A stretch of DNA of 64,000 bases from Trichomonas vaginalis G3 (lineage: Eukaryota > Parabasalia > Trichomonadida > Trichomonadidae): positions 8,255,962 to 8,319,961 of the forward strand of contig NC_067208.1 in the NCBI RefSeq assembly GCF_026262505.1. Reading direction: 5' to 3'. Each line of letters begins with the position of its first letter. Within the stretch, counting starts at the first letter, position 1. A program made the position numbers and the translations under genes. The notes beneath the pieces were generated by a model that was given only the letters and a program-made list of their open reading frames with translations, was not told the origin of the DNA and made no database searches. Shown one piece after another: positions 27,448 through 36,521 of this stretch.

Positions 27448-28250
27448 TTACTTACTAATAAAATTTCTTTATTGTGACACTTTCTCCAGTTTATAGGACC
27501 TCTCTCATATTCTATCTTGTCATATATAAACTCATAGTCATGTATGTCCTCTAACCATCTCATAACGGTTTCCAAACCACTTTTATCGGATGTAAAGTAA
27601 AAGCATGGATGGTTATGTAAAACGTCTAAAGTTTCTAAAGAGTCTCTCAAAGTCCAGTCTACTTGGTATTGAAAATCCCATGTGTTATAGAACGGTGGGT
27701 CCACTATAAAGAAAACATTTTCCTTGTCTTTATATTTTTCATACAACTCTGTCCAATGACATCTCACAAACTCTATACCCTCAATATATTTTTCTATGTC
27801 CTCTTTGAAAACATTTGTATAGTTGAGATATAAAACTTTTGACATAAGTGTTTCAATGTCATGAACTCTTATAGCACCACTATATAATAGTCTAGCAGAT
27901 ATACTATTCCAGTCTATATATTCTGCTTTTTTCAAAACCTCTCTCACAATATTTTTGTTATCTAATGGTATACGTTCCATCTTACCTATAGGTATCTTTT
28001 CTTTTAACTCTTTCAATATATTGTTTGTGTCTGGAATATGTTTGAGACGGTCCATATAGTTGTCGAAGTCATTGCATATAATCTTTGAGTCTGGGAATAT
28101 TATATGGCACAAATGGGATATATAGAAACTTCCACCGAACAAATCTACAAATGTTAGACCATTCGGTAGTTTCTTAAGTTCTCTCAATATAATATCTTTA
28201 CATCTACTCTTATTTCCAAAGAACGGTAACGGTGGTTTTGTAAAATTCAT
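27432..28250 (-). CDS. Dam-like DNA N6-adenine methyltransferase, 272 aa
   Basis: This belongs to the class-I SAM-dependent D12/Dam family, which methylates adenine in DNA. PLPFFGNKSR (8-17) is the Dam N-terminal motif, FVDLFGGSF (34-42) the SAM-binding motif I, and FFIVDPPFYN (180-189) the catalytic DPPY-type motif with Phe for Tyr. It is last before the element terminus. N6-methyladenine is reported to be abundant in trichomonad DNA, so the enzyme could mark the element's own or host DNA. No partner restriction enzyme is seen. The start at 28,250 follows TTTTTATTATTATATATAA. Confidence 0.85.
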   Translation of the reverse strand: MNFTKPPLPFFGNKSRCKDIILRELKKLPNGLTFVDLFGGSFYISHLCHIIFPDSKIICNDFDNYMDRLKHIPDTNNILKELKEKIPIGKMERIPLDNKNIVREVLKKAEYIDWNSISARLLYSGAIRVHDIETLMSKVLYLNYTNVFKEDIEKYIEGIEFVRCHWTELYEKYKDKENVFFIVDPPFYNTWDFQYQVDWTLRDSLETLDVLHNHPCFYFTSDKSGLETVMRWLEDIHDYEFIYDKIEYERGPINWRKCHNKEILLVSKCGLK

Positions 28251-28425
28251 TTATATATAATAATAAAAATGTTTTTCCCTGAAAAGTGACAGAAAAGTGA
28301 CAAAACATGAAAACATATATAATTTGTGAAAAGCGACACATTATATAATGTTTTCGACCCAGAAGAAGGCTTCTTCCCAGAAGCAATGGAGGAAGAAGAA
28401 GAGTCCTCCGAATAAAAACTTCATT
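28251..28425. other. Subterminal region of Maverick 1
   Basis: A short plus-strand frame without ATG encodes an acidic end (VFDPEEGFFPEAMEEEEESS, 28,352-28,416). It looks like the last residues of a lost virion protein or a coincidence. GACAGAAAAGTGACAAAAC direct-repeat motifs precede it. Confidence 0.3.
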
Positions 28426-28504
28426 TATACTAAACATCAACATCAGGGCTAGAAGGCACGAAGTGCCTGGAAGCCCCACTACCTTTTTTTTTTTTTTTTT
28501 TTTT
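28426..28504. repeat. Maverick 1 terminus (terminal repeat with hairpin and poly-T)
   Basis: TTATACTAAACATC, then GGGCTAGAAGGCACGAAGTG and CCTGGAAGCCCCACTACC, then 21 Ts. The same string with small changes ends Maverick 2 at 45,401-45,477. GGCAC-GAA-GTGCC with outer GGGCT/AGCCC forms a hairpin. Read inward the end is AGGTAGTGGGG, in keeping with the 5'-AG start of Polintons. A 6-bp target duplication cannot be tested because neither element has both ends in view. Confidence 0.7.
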
Positions 28505-28537
28505 GCTGTTTCAGTCATTAATTCTTAAAAATAAAAA

Positions 28538-28860
28538 GGGTAAAAACTAAATAAAATGGGTAAAATTCAATAGTGTCTGTGCTATCGTTCAATTTGAAGG
28601 TGTCTTTTGAAACCGCAAGACACATTGAATTTTTGAATAGTGTATTATGGTTTGACAGACACCAATGAAAAAAATAAAATGATATTTATTTTAAATATAT
28701 AAGATCCTTATATAAAATATAAATATTTTATCGTTTTATTTTCTTGTTTTAGAAATGTTTTTTATTGAAAAATCAATAAAACTAACTCCAAAATTAAATT
28801 TTTGATTTAAAGACACTATGATGACACCAGGCAAATCTTCCAAGACACCTATCGTCGGGA
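28538..28860. repeat. 323-bp dispersed repeat, copy 2
   Basis: This is the same length and order of landmarks as 5969-6291 (GGGTAAAATTCAATAGTGTCTG, TTTGACAGACACC, AGACACTATGATGACACC, CACCTATCGTCGGG), with about one change in five bases in the middle. It lies 34 bp from the poly-T of Maverick 1. Confidence 0.7.
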
Positions 28861-29494
28861 ATCTAACAACCCTATTTTTCTCCATGTAAACTTAAATTTT
28901 AATTTTTACCACTAAAATGCAATATTTCAACAAATTAATGAGTAATAATATTTTAATTTATAATAAATATTATAAATCTCCTCAATTTAATGTAATTATT
29001 GTATTAATTTTTGTTGAAAATATAAAATCTTCAAGTAAATGATGTGAATTTAATATTTTTAGAATGTTGTTTAATTGTACTATATTATGCATGTAAAATT
29101 TTGTTACAATACATTTTATATGGGATCCCCATTGCCCAATTGAGAGAAAATTGAGAGGTGGGATTGGGCTAGCCCAATTCAAAATATCCCAGGTGGAAAT
29201 AAAAAAATTAACAATTCAACATAAAAAAGCATCTTAAATAATAATGATAAAAAGAAATTTTGTATGAATTTCAATCAAATTTGTTTTTATTCAACTTAAG
29301 AAATCACTTCATTAATGAAAGAAGTCGGGTTCACAACATATCCCGATCTTGAAACGAAACAACATGTTTTTTTGATGCCCTAAACGGGGGGGGTCGCCAG
29401 CAAAAAAAAAGATGTCAAAATTTATCCCAAAAATTTAAAAAAAATCGAAGAAAGTGCATCCCAGGGATTATAAAATTTAAGTTTTCACATCTCT
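28861..29494. other. AT-rich spacer with one 16-bp palindrome
   Basis: No gene is seen. ATTGGGCTAGCCCAAT at 29,163-29,178 is a perfect palindrome within a small cluster of GCCCAATT motifs. A run of Gs near 29,385 is unusual for this base composition. Confidence 0.45.
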
Positions 29495-29776
29495 ATTAAA
29501 TGCATATTTAATTATCAAAACAATGTCGATTTAGCTTGAATGTTCATTATAAATGTGTAAGTTTAGGAAAACAAAAAATAATTAATTCTCGCAAAGAAAC
29601 TTATTTTAAAAGAACCTAAACAAAAGTTCATATAATAATAAATCTAAAAATAGATATTAATTTAAACGAAGATAATGAGAGAATGGGGATGTTGTAAAAC
29701 AATGAGACTTAATGATCAAATAATTAAAATAATAAAATTAATTAAAGGAAAGCTAAAATAGTTTAATGAATTTTTA

Positions 29777-30318
29777 TAGATTGATTACACAATCAATGTT
29801 TCTGTGTCAATGTACATCAATCAACATTGTTTCATTGAATTTTGTCTTTCACCAAGAAGATTCAAGAACAAAGTTTTGTAGTTTCAATAGATTGATTACA
29901 CAATCAATGTTTCTGTGTCAATGTACATCAATTAACATTGTTTCATTGAATTTTGTCTTTCACCAAGAAGATTCAAGAACAAAGTTTTGTAGTTTCAATA
30001 GATTGATTACACAATCAATGTTTCTGTGTCAATGTACATCAATTAACATTGTTTCATTGAATTTTGTCTTTCACCAAGAAGATTCAAGAACAAAGTTTTG
30101 TAGTTTCAATAGATTGATTACACAATCAATGTTTCTGTGTCAATGTACATCAATTAACATTGTTTCATTGAATTTTGTCTTTCACCAAGAAGATTCAAGA
30201 ACAAAGTTTTGTAGTTTCAATAGATTGATTACACAATCAATGTTTCTGTGTCAATGTACATCAATCAACATTGTTTCATTGAATTTTGTCTTTCACCAAG
30301 AAGATTCAAGAACAAGTT
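29777..30318 (+). repeat. 111-bp tandem array, left arm (about 5 units)
   Basis: Units begin TAGATTGATTACACAATCAA and are 111 bp (37 codons) long, so one frame stays open throughout, ATG 29,766 to stop 30,338 (190 residues). Each unit carries the self-complementary GATTGATTACACAATCAATG. Units are almost identical (C/T change in ATCAAYCAACA), which points to recent homogenisation. Confidence 0.85.
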
Positions 30319-30999
30319 TTCCTCTTTTTCTTTTTTAAATGATTAAAATATTACCTTGCTTCAACTTTACACGTTTTCGTTTACTAAAATTATCTTTTAC
30401 CTTCACTTATCTTATCATACCCAATTATTCATTTAATTCTATATTTTTCTGACCAAAAATCCTCTCAAATCTCCCTTCTTCTTTCAAAAATTCTATGAGT
30501 TTATTCAAATTTCCTTTAAATCTTTGCTAGTCCTTCTATGAGATTCATTCTAAAATTTTTGAAAAAAATTTAAAATTTGCTAAATATATTCTTTATTACT
30601 TTGCACTATTTTCCAATTGAAAAATCGTCGATTTTAATCAAATGTAAGATAATAATAAAAATTATGAAACTTACCGTGTTTATTAGTAAATTTCAATATG
30701 AAGTTGTTATACAAACAGCTGGGACTTTAAATTGAGAAATTGCATAATTCCATCTACAAATTTTGGTCTAGACAATAATCATTGATAAATTATAATATAT
30801 GTATTATGTGTATTTACATTGCATATATAACAATTTCAATTTCTATATTAAATTGTTATTTGATATCAGCTATATTTGTTCAGGTAAAATGAAGTGTAAA
30901 AATATAACTCATGAATTACATATATATATATTTTTTTATTATTAAAATCAAATTCAGATTTATAAATTAAGGTTATTCATTTTTGATATGGTTATCACG

Positions 31000-31524
31000 C
31001 TCAAATATGGAAATAAAATTAAAAAAAGTCAATACTCCTCAAAAAATACATTGTCTATCATTATATCTATATGCTTCCAAAGTATTTCATCTTAAACTAA
31101 AGACTTTTATATTACAAAAAGATTCAAAGAAGATACAATTGTTTAATTATGTTAAACATTATTCAGATATGACAATTGAAATAAAAGAGTCAAAAAAGCC
31201 TCTAAACTATTTGACAATCCAATAATTTCTTCAACTAAACTATCAAATTTGGAGGATTTAATAAAATGTGGATATGATATGGATATTTCACAAATTGCAT
31301 TGTTTTCAGCCAGAAATGACATTGATACTGCTATGAAAATACTGAACATGGATTCAATCGAAGAATATGGATATGAACTTAATTGCTTATTAAAACAAGT
31401 AAGAGAATTTAGAAGAAGTGATATAAAAGGTCAAATGATTGCAATAAGGACAGATAGCAATGGTAAAAAATACACAGAAGTATTAGCAGAAGGGATTTTT
31501 AAAGCAGATAGCGATGTTGATTGA
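31000..31524 (+). CDS. Single-copy core of Foldback element with UBA-like segment
   Basis: A frame from 31,249 encodes MEDLIKCGYDMDISQIALFS, then NDIDTAMKILNMD, which follows the three-helix pattern of UBA domains (GYD...A..AL....N..D.A...L). The preceding frame (from about 31,010, KIHCLSLYLYASKVFHLKLK) also looks coding but ends at 31,225, so the region may be a captured, broken host gene fragment. The downstream end runs into the 111-bp array after FKADSDVD. Confidence 0.35.
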
Positions 31525-32231
31525 TGTACATTGACACAGAAACATTGATTGTGTAATCAATCTATTGAAACTACAAAACTTTGTTCTTGAATCTTCTTGG
31601 TGAAAGACAAAATTCAATGAAACAATGTTAATTGATGTACATTGACACAGAAACATTGATTGTGTAATCAATCTATTGAAACTACAAAACTTTGTTCTTG
31701 AATCTTCTTGGTGAAAGACAAAATTCAATGAAACAATGTTGATTGATGTACATTGACACAGAAACATTGATTGTGTAATCAATCTATTGAAACTACAAAA
31801 CTTTGTTCTTGAATCTTCTTGGTGAAAGACAAAATTCAATGAAACAATGTTGATTGATGTACATTGACACAGAAACATTGATTGTGTAATCAATCTATTG
31901 AAACTACAAAACTTTGTTCTTGAATCTTCTTGGTGAAAGACAAAATTCAATGAAACAATGTTGATTGATGTACATTGACACAGAAACATTGATTGTGTAA
32001 TCAATCTATTGAAACTACAAAACTTTGTTCTTGAATCTTCTTGGTGAAAGACAAAATTCAATGAAACAATGTTAATTGATGTACATTGACACAGAAACAT
32101 TGATTGTGTAATCAATCTATTGAAACTACAAAACTTTGTTCTTGAATCTTCTTGGTGAAAGACAAAATTCAATGAAACAATGTTGATTGATGTACATTGA
32201 CACAGAAACATTGATTGTGTAATCAATCTAT
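31523..32231 (-). repeat. 111-bp tandem array, right arm (more than 6 units)
   Basis: This is the inverse of the left array, with an open minus-strand frame from 32,241 to 31,483 (252 residues of the same 37-residue unit). It has at least one more unit than the left arm, consistent with unequal exchange. Confidence 0.85.
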
Positions 32232-32609
32232 AAAAATTCATTAAACTATTTTAGCTTTCCTTTAATTAATTTTATTATTTTAATTATTTGATCATTAAGT
32301 CTCATTGTTTTACAACATCCCCATTCTCTCATTATCTTCGTTTAAATTAATATCTATTTTTAGATTTATTATTATATGAACTTTTGTTTAGGTTCTTTTA
32401 AAATAAGTTTCTTTGCGAGAATTAATTATTTTTTGTTTTCCTAAACTTACACATTTATAATGAACATTCAAGCTAAATCGACATTGTTTTGATAATTAAA
32501 TATGCATTTAATGAAAATATTAATTGTCACTTTTTATATTTGTTAATGAAAATGATTTTTAAGTTATAAGGTGCCATAACAATTGACAAAGAGTTATACA
32601 TTTGTACAA

Positions 32610-33035
32610 ACACATTTGTACACACTAGCATATTGTAGCAGTTTATATTATAAATAAAGATTCGCTTTATTTTACGAGTTTCAAATTTAGATCTGAACCA
32701 TGTTGAAGATCTTTCAAATCAATACGACAAATACATTTGTACACACTAGCATATTGTAGCAGTTTATATTATAAATAAAGATTCGCTTTATTTTACGAGT
32801 TTCAAATTTAGATCTGAACCATGTTGAAGATCTTTCAAATCAATACGACAAATACATTTGTACACACTAGCATATTGTAGCAGTTTATATTATAAATAAA
32901 GATTCGCTTTATTTTACGAGTTTCAAATTTAGATCTGAACCATGTTGAAGATCTTTCAAATCAATACGACAAATACATTTGTATACACTAGCATATTGTA
33001 GCAGTTTATATTACAAATAAAAATTCGGTATTTAT
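32610..33035. repeat. 121-bp minisatellite, about 3.5 units
   Basis: CACACTAGCATATTGTAGCA recurs at 32,621, 32,742, 32,863 and (with one change) 32,984, giving a 121-bp period. Each unit contains TAGATCTGAACCATGTTGAA. No coding capacity. Confidence 0.85.
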
Positions 33036-33684
33036 TTTTATAACTTATTTTTTATTACATAGATTTTAATTCTAACCGAAAAATATTTCTAATCTATTTA
33101 TATACATGTATTTTACTTAATGACATTGATGATATATGCAATTTATATGCACGTTTATCAATTATCAATATGAGCCATTGTATTGTTCATGGTAGTAATA
33201 TTTGAATTTTAATAGTTGTTATCAACACCACGTAGCTTTTTGTCCTAAATTTATACTATTTGGTTCCGAAATAAGATTATAAATTTTTAAATTTAAATTC
33301 GACTTTTAAATACACTACTGATCGATTGCTTATATTGAGTTTCTGCTTTGCAAACAAGTTGAGGTTATAATTGTAAGTTTATTTGTATGAAATAAGAAAT
33401 AATATATGTGACATTTGGATTTTATGCTACCATTTTTCTAAACAGGTGGTAGTGAGTCATTCACTTAAATATTGAGTAATCTTCAATAATGTGTAACGAA
33501 GATTTCTCTGAAACCATTAAAATAACGTATATAAATAATCGTATGTCAAAATGTGTGCCTATTTCAATTTTGCACACATTTTGACAGAAATTTGAATGAA
33601 ATTTAGAGGTTTTTCTTCAAATTTGAATGATGCTTGTCAGAAAAAGTGTCAAAATGTGTGCAAATGTGTGCTATGTTTTTTTCT
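33036..33684. other. AT-rich spacer with a 14-bp-stem hairpin
   Basis: No gene is seen. GTCAAAATGTGTGC (33,545-33,558) pairs perfectly with 33,572-33,585, and GTCAAAATGTGTGC appears again near 33,648, close to the truncated Maverick edge. Confidence 0.5.
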
Positions 33685-33821
33685 CCTGTCTGACGTCAAG
33701 AAGAAATATAAAGAGACTTTCGGCATCGTTAAAACATTCGATGTACTAAAAGAAGAAATAGAGGCTACAAAACTGTTTAGGATTTCAAATATACATCGTA
33801 CAATTCATGTAAAACGCTTGT
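33685..33821 (+). pseudogene. C-terminal remnant of the 304-aa Maverick protein
   Basis: LSDVKKKYKETFGIVKTFDV through to HVKRL matches the last 45 residues of the gene at 17,002-17,916. Upstream homology stops abruptly at about 33,685, marking the truncation breakpoint of Maverick 2. Confidence 0.75.
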
Positions 33822-33880
33822 GAAAAAAGAGGTGAAAAAACAGGTGAGATCGCACCACTTCACCTAAACTTTATTTTTGC
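33822..33880 (+). repeat. Palindrome module B1 (GGTGAGA variant)
   Basis: Same layout as arrays A1-A4 but with GTTAG changed to GTGAG or GTGAA: AGAGGTGAAAAAACAGGTG, core GGTGAGATCGCACC, then ACTTCACCTAAACTTTATTTTT. Arms and core have changed together. Confidence 0.65.
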
Positions 33881-33976
33881 TGAAAAATGACCAAATTTCA
33901 TGAGTTTCCTTAAGATAGAAAAAATAAAGTTAGTTTTATTTTTATTTATTTTTTTATTTTGTATGTAAGAACAGAA

Positions 33977-34588
33977 ATGACAAACATTGAGTTTGAAACA
34001 GTTAAAAAGATAGACAATGACACCAAATTGGTTAGAATAGGTGATTTAAACGTAAGATACTCAAAGAAATACAACAAATATTCTTTGTCAGACATTTTAT
34101 CTCCATCTGGAAAGAAAACATACCATTGGGTTGGAATTGCTTCTACTCAGAAAATTTTGACAAGAAATCCTGAGCTTATGATATCGGTAAGATTCTATGG
34201 AACTACAGCATATCTCATCGACAAAAGTCTTATACCAATAGTTTTGTTATGGATTGACCCAGTTGTTGGATATAACTTCATAACATATGGTTCATTCGAT
34301 ACGGAACGTTGCAGTGAAGGCTTACTTTACATCGTTCAGAAACCGAAGGACTTCAATACAAAAAGATATAAGATAGGAAGGACATATAATATAACTCAAA
34401 GATATGACAGTACAGTCAATAGAGTCAAGGTTGTGTTCGTTAATGATATGAGAGCTGCAGAAACAGAACTACTTGAAAAGTTTGAGAAAATGTATGGTGC
34501 TCCCATAAAAGGTAAAGAAACGTTTGAAGTAGATGAGATAGATAAAGCTATAAAATTATTTGACGAAGTTGCTGAAAAATACATGTAA
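33977..34588 (+). CDS. KilA-N-like / T5orf172 (GIY-YIG family) protein, 203 aa
   Basis: Start MTNIEFETVKKIDNDTKLVR at 33,977 follows TTATTTTGTATGTAAGAACAG, the same leader as KilA-N 2. The first ~110 residues look like a diverged KilA-N domain. The second half matches T5orf172/MUG113 of the GIY-YIG nuclease superfamily: LLYIVQKP, YKIGRTYNITQRYD, EKFEKMYGAPIKGKETFEVD. The combination is common in large DNA viruses and phages. In element 1 the corresponding place is held by KilA-N 1, whose remnant lies just downstream here. Whether it cuts DNA or only binds it is unknown. Confidence 0.7.
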   Translation: MTNIEFETVKKIDNDTKLVRIGDLNVRYSKKYNKYSLSDILSPSGKKTYHWVGIASTQKILTRNPELMISVRFYGTTAYLIDKSLIPIVLLWIDPVVGYNFITYGSFDTERCSEGLLYIVQKPKDFNTKRYKIGRTYNITQRYDSTVNRVKVVFVNDMRAAETELLEKFEKMYGAPIKGKETFEVDEIDKAIKLFDEVAEKYM

Positions 34589-34620
34589 AGCGTTTATTTT
34601 TGGTCTTTTGTGAAAGATAG

Positions 34621-34805
34621 AAAAAATAACGCTAATTTTTTATAAAATTTGATGAAGTGCAAATCTTCACTTCGTGTCATAATGTAAAAATAACGCTAAT
34701 TTTTGACGAAGTGCAAATCTTCACTTCGTGTCATAATGTAAAAATAACGCTAATTTTTGACGAAGTGCAAATCTTCACTTCGTGTCATAATGTAAAAATA
34801 ACGCT
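34621..34805. repeat. 54-bp tandem repeats, each with a hairpin
   Basis: AACGCTAAT recurs at 34,628, 34,692 and 34,746, with a last partial unit at 34,800. Each unit holds GACGAAGTGCAAATCTTCAC then TTCGTGTC, a stem GACGAAGTG/CACTTCGTGTC with a small bulge. They follow the stop of the KilA-N/T5orf172 gene. Confidence 0.75.
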
Positions 34806-34825
34806 TACCATGTAAAACGGTTGTG

Positions 34826-34900
34826 AAAAAAAAGAGGTGAAAAATTAGGTGAAAAAACAGGTGAGATCTCACTTCTTCACCTAAACATTATTTTTGCTGA
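34826..34900 (+). repeat. Palindrome module B2
   Basis: GAGGTGAAAAATTAGGTGAA, then AACAGGTGAGATCTCAC, then TTCTTCACCTAAACATTATTTTT. The core GTGAGATCTCAC and the outer AGGTGAA/TTCACCT arms are self-complementary, as in B1 and in A1-A4 with their own arm sequence. Confidence 0.65.
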
Positions 34901-34919
34901 AAAATGACCAAATTTCATG

Positions 34920-35140
34920 AATTTCCTCATATGCTTGCTTCCCTCGGAAAACCAAGAGAAGAGATTCCGTATGAAAACAGTGAAGAACAGCGAGTACGTA
35001 AAAAAACGTAGTCGCCAAAACTCTATGAAAACAGTGAAGAACAGCGAGACCGACTTTTTTCTGGGTCGCCTAAAACTCATGAAAATCGTGAAAAATAACA
35101 GAGTATTTTGACAACTTCAAACAAGTAGGGTAGATGAACC
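34920..35140 (+). pseudogene. Remnant of KilA-N 1
   Basis: CCTCATATGCTTGCTTCCCTCGG onward encodes PHMLASLGKPREEIPYEN, like residues 72-89 of KilA-N 1. After a direct repeat of GAAAACAGTGAAGAACAGCG (34,973 and 35,028) only the gene's last codons (FDNFKQ region, about 35,109-35,125) remain. The KilA-N core is deleted. Confidence 0.6.
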
Positions 35141-35149
35141 ATTTATTTT

Positions 35150-36025
35150 TCAAGCTTGACTTTTTACAATTTGAACTTTGTTTGCGTAGATATGAATTCT
35201 GAAAGAAGTATGAGGGTCTTGTATGACTTTGTACTTCTCCCATAGTTCATGTCTGTCAAACTTACCTGCCATGGACTCTTTCATAAGTTCCATGAAATCG
35301 TCTTCGGACAATCCGGGGAAAAGTACAATGTCAGTAAGTATTCTCTTTACATCCTTACTTAAACTCTTTGCTGTCTGTACACATATTACGACTGAAATGT
35401 TAAAGTGCCTAAGTTTCTTAAGAATTCGACACATATCTTGTTCTCTATTCTTAAGCAAAGGATGAGAAGCAAAGTCATCTAAGATAAGAAGACATCTATG
35501 AGGGTAAGTCTTCCAATCGTAAGATTGCAATTTCTTCGAAATGTATTCTATCTCTTTCTGTTTGTTTCTGAAGTGTTTCTTCTCTAATATTCTCTGCATT
35601 TCCTCATTTGGGTCTTTAAACTTCGAATTTATATACTCATTTATAGCATTGTACTTCAAAACCCTTCTTTGGTACTTCTTTATCCAATCTAACAACTCAG
35701 TATCCTTTATACATACTAACTTAGACTTCTTTATAATATCTTTGAACGAATTGACGGTTTGGTCAAATTGACCAGAAGTACTACAAATAACAACTAACTC
35801 ATAGAATGGGTTCTTCTCATCTAGTTCTTGTTGTTGTGCAGCCATTTTAAGATAAGTGAAAGTCTTACCCGACCCAGGTGGTGCAATTAGACCTGTTATA
35901 CCATTCTGAGCAAATAAGAACTTGTCATGTATGGGTTTTATCTGAGCATTTTCTAACTTCCTCTTGTTCTTGTTTAAAACATTCTCAAATTTCTTGTCAA
36001 TGTCAGCAAACTTTTTTTCTAACAT
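35150..36025 (-). CDS. Maverick packaging ATPase (FtsK/HerA type), intact, 291 aa
   Basis: Start MLEKKFADIDKKFENVL at 36,025. Walker A APPGSGKT is at 48-55 and Walker B LLILDD at 179-184, followed directly by FASHPLLKNREQDMCRIL. A sensor-like stretch, FNISVVICVQTAKSLSKDVK, comes next. It is the unbroken form of the gene at 14,395-15,268. By family it is the motor that packages DNA into the capsid. It is divergent from the gene at 36,062 across 36 A/T-rich bases. Confidence 0.8.
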   Translation of the reverse strand: MLEKKFADIDKKFENVLNKNKRKLENAQIKPIHDKFLFAQNGITGLIAPPGSGKTFTYLKMAAQQQELDEKNPFYELVVICSTSGQFDQTVNSFKDIIKKSKLVCIKDTELLDWIKKYQRRVLKYNAINEYINSKFKDPNEEMQRILEKKHFRNKQKEIEYISKKLQSYDWKTYPHRCLLILDDFASHPLLKNREQDMCRILKKLRHFNISVVICVQTAKSLSKDVKRILTDIVLFPGLSEDDFMELMKESMAGKFDRHELWEKYKVIQDPHTSFRIHIYANKVQIVKSQA

Positions 36026-36061
36026 ATTTTTAGAAAAATTAAAATTTTTATCTTTTAGAAA

Positions 36062-36505
36062 ATGTCTAGCGATTTCGCTATCTATATTCGAGACAAGCTT
36101 TTCGACAGCAAAACATCTGTCGACCATAAAATCTTACATAGTGTAAACAAGAAAGGTGAATTTGTTCTAAAGTTCTGTTTCTGGGAATATGACAAGAACC
36201 ATAAAACATTAAGCAGAGAAGTCTTAAAATTTGTCAATGACAGACTTGTTGACAGAGATGACGCCGATTGGAAAGATGAAGTCCAACAAAAGTTCTTAGA
36301 ATGCAAAGAAGACACATGCGCTGTTCTTGAAGATGAAATAGAAAACAGAATAGAAGAGCTATTAAAGGACAAAGAACTTTTACATAAATATAGTTGCGCC
36401 AAATTTGACATAACTCCACCAGAAAAGAAGAAGAAAGAAAAGAAAGTAGAAGAAGAGAAGAAAGAACCTGAACCAGTTCCAGAGAAAAAGAAATTTGACA
36501 TGTAA
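36062..36505 (+). CDS. Maverick conserved hypothetical protein with charged tail, copy 2
   Basis: This 147-residue protein starts MSSDFAIYIRDKLFDSKTSV and is near-identical to 13,900-14,358, except for a shorter Lys/Glu tail and a different last few residues (EKKKFDM). It ends in the palindrome shared with 36,522-36,944. Confidence 0.6.
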   Translation: MSSDFAIYIRDKLFDSKTSVDHKILHSVNKKGEFVLKFCFWEYDKNHKTLSREVLKFVNDRLVDRDDADWKDEVQQKFLECKEDTCAVLEDEIENRIEELLKDKELLHKYSCAKFDITPPEKKKKEKKVEEEKKEPEPVPEKKKFDM

Positions 36506-36521
36506 AAATAAAATTTTATTT

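Larger units (their letters stand above)
9997..28504. mobile_element. Maverick/Polinton element 1 (left end hidden by gap)
   Basis: This gene set defines the Maverick/Polinton class: protein-primed type DNA polymerase B, retroviral-type integrase, FtsK/HerA-type packaging ATPase, SF3 helicase and a capsid gene. The element runs from the capsid C-terminus at the gap to a terminus at 28,426-28,504 that ends in a GC-rich hairpin and 21 Ts. A second copy of its left 5.3 kb lies inverted at 35,150-40,660 with very high identity. Several genes are broken by small indels (penton candidate, helicase, ATPase, fibre), while the polymerase, integrase, methyltransferase and KilA-N genes are open. The full length would be near 23 kb if the hidden end matches element 2. 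Confidence 0.9.
29495..32512. mobile_element. Foldback-like element, ~3.0 kb, long inverted arms containing 111-bp repeats
   Basis: The outer 282 bp at the left (29,495-29,776) are repeated inverted at 32,232-32,512 almost perfectly, starting ATTAAATGCATATTTAAT. Inside each arm follows a tandem array of the same 111-bp unit: about five copies left (29,777-30,318) and more than six right (31,523-32,231) in inverse orientation. Only 1.2 kb of single-copy sequence lies between. Long terminal inverted repeats with internal tandem arrays are the signature of Foldback/Galileo-type transposons. No transposase is seen and no clear target duplication was found. Confidence 0.75.

Noticed and set aside
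29766-32241. 190- and 252-residue proteins made of 37-residue repeats
   Set aside because: The frame is open only because the 111-bp unit is nearly identical and a multiple of three. There is no leader box, no domain, and the frames run into unique DNA at arbitrary points. Kept as repeats, not genes.
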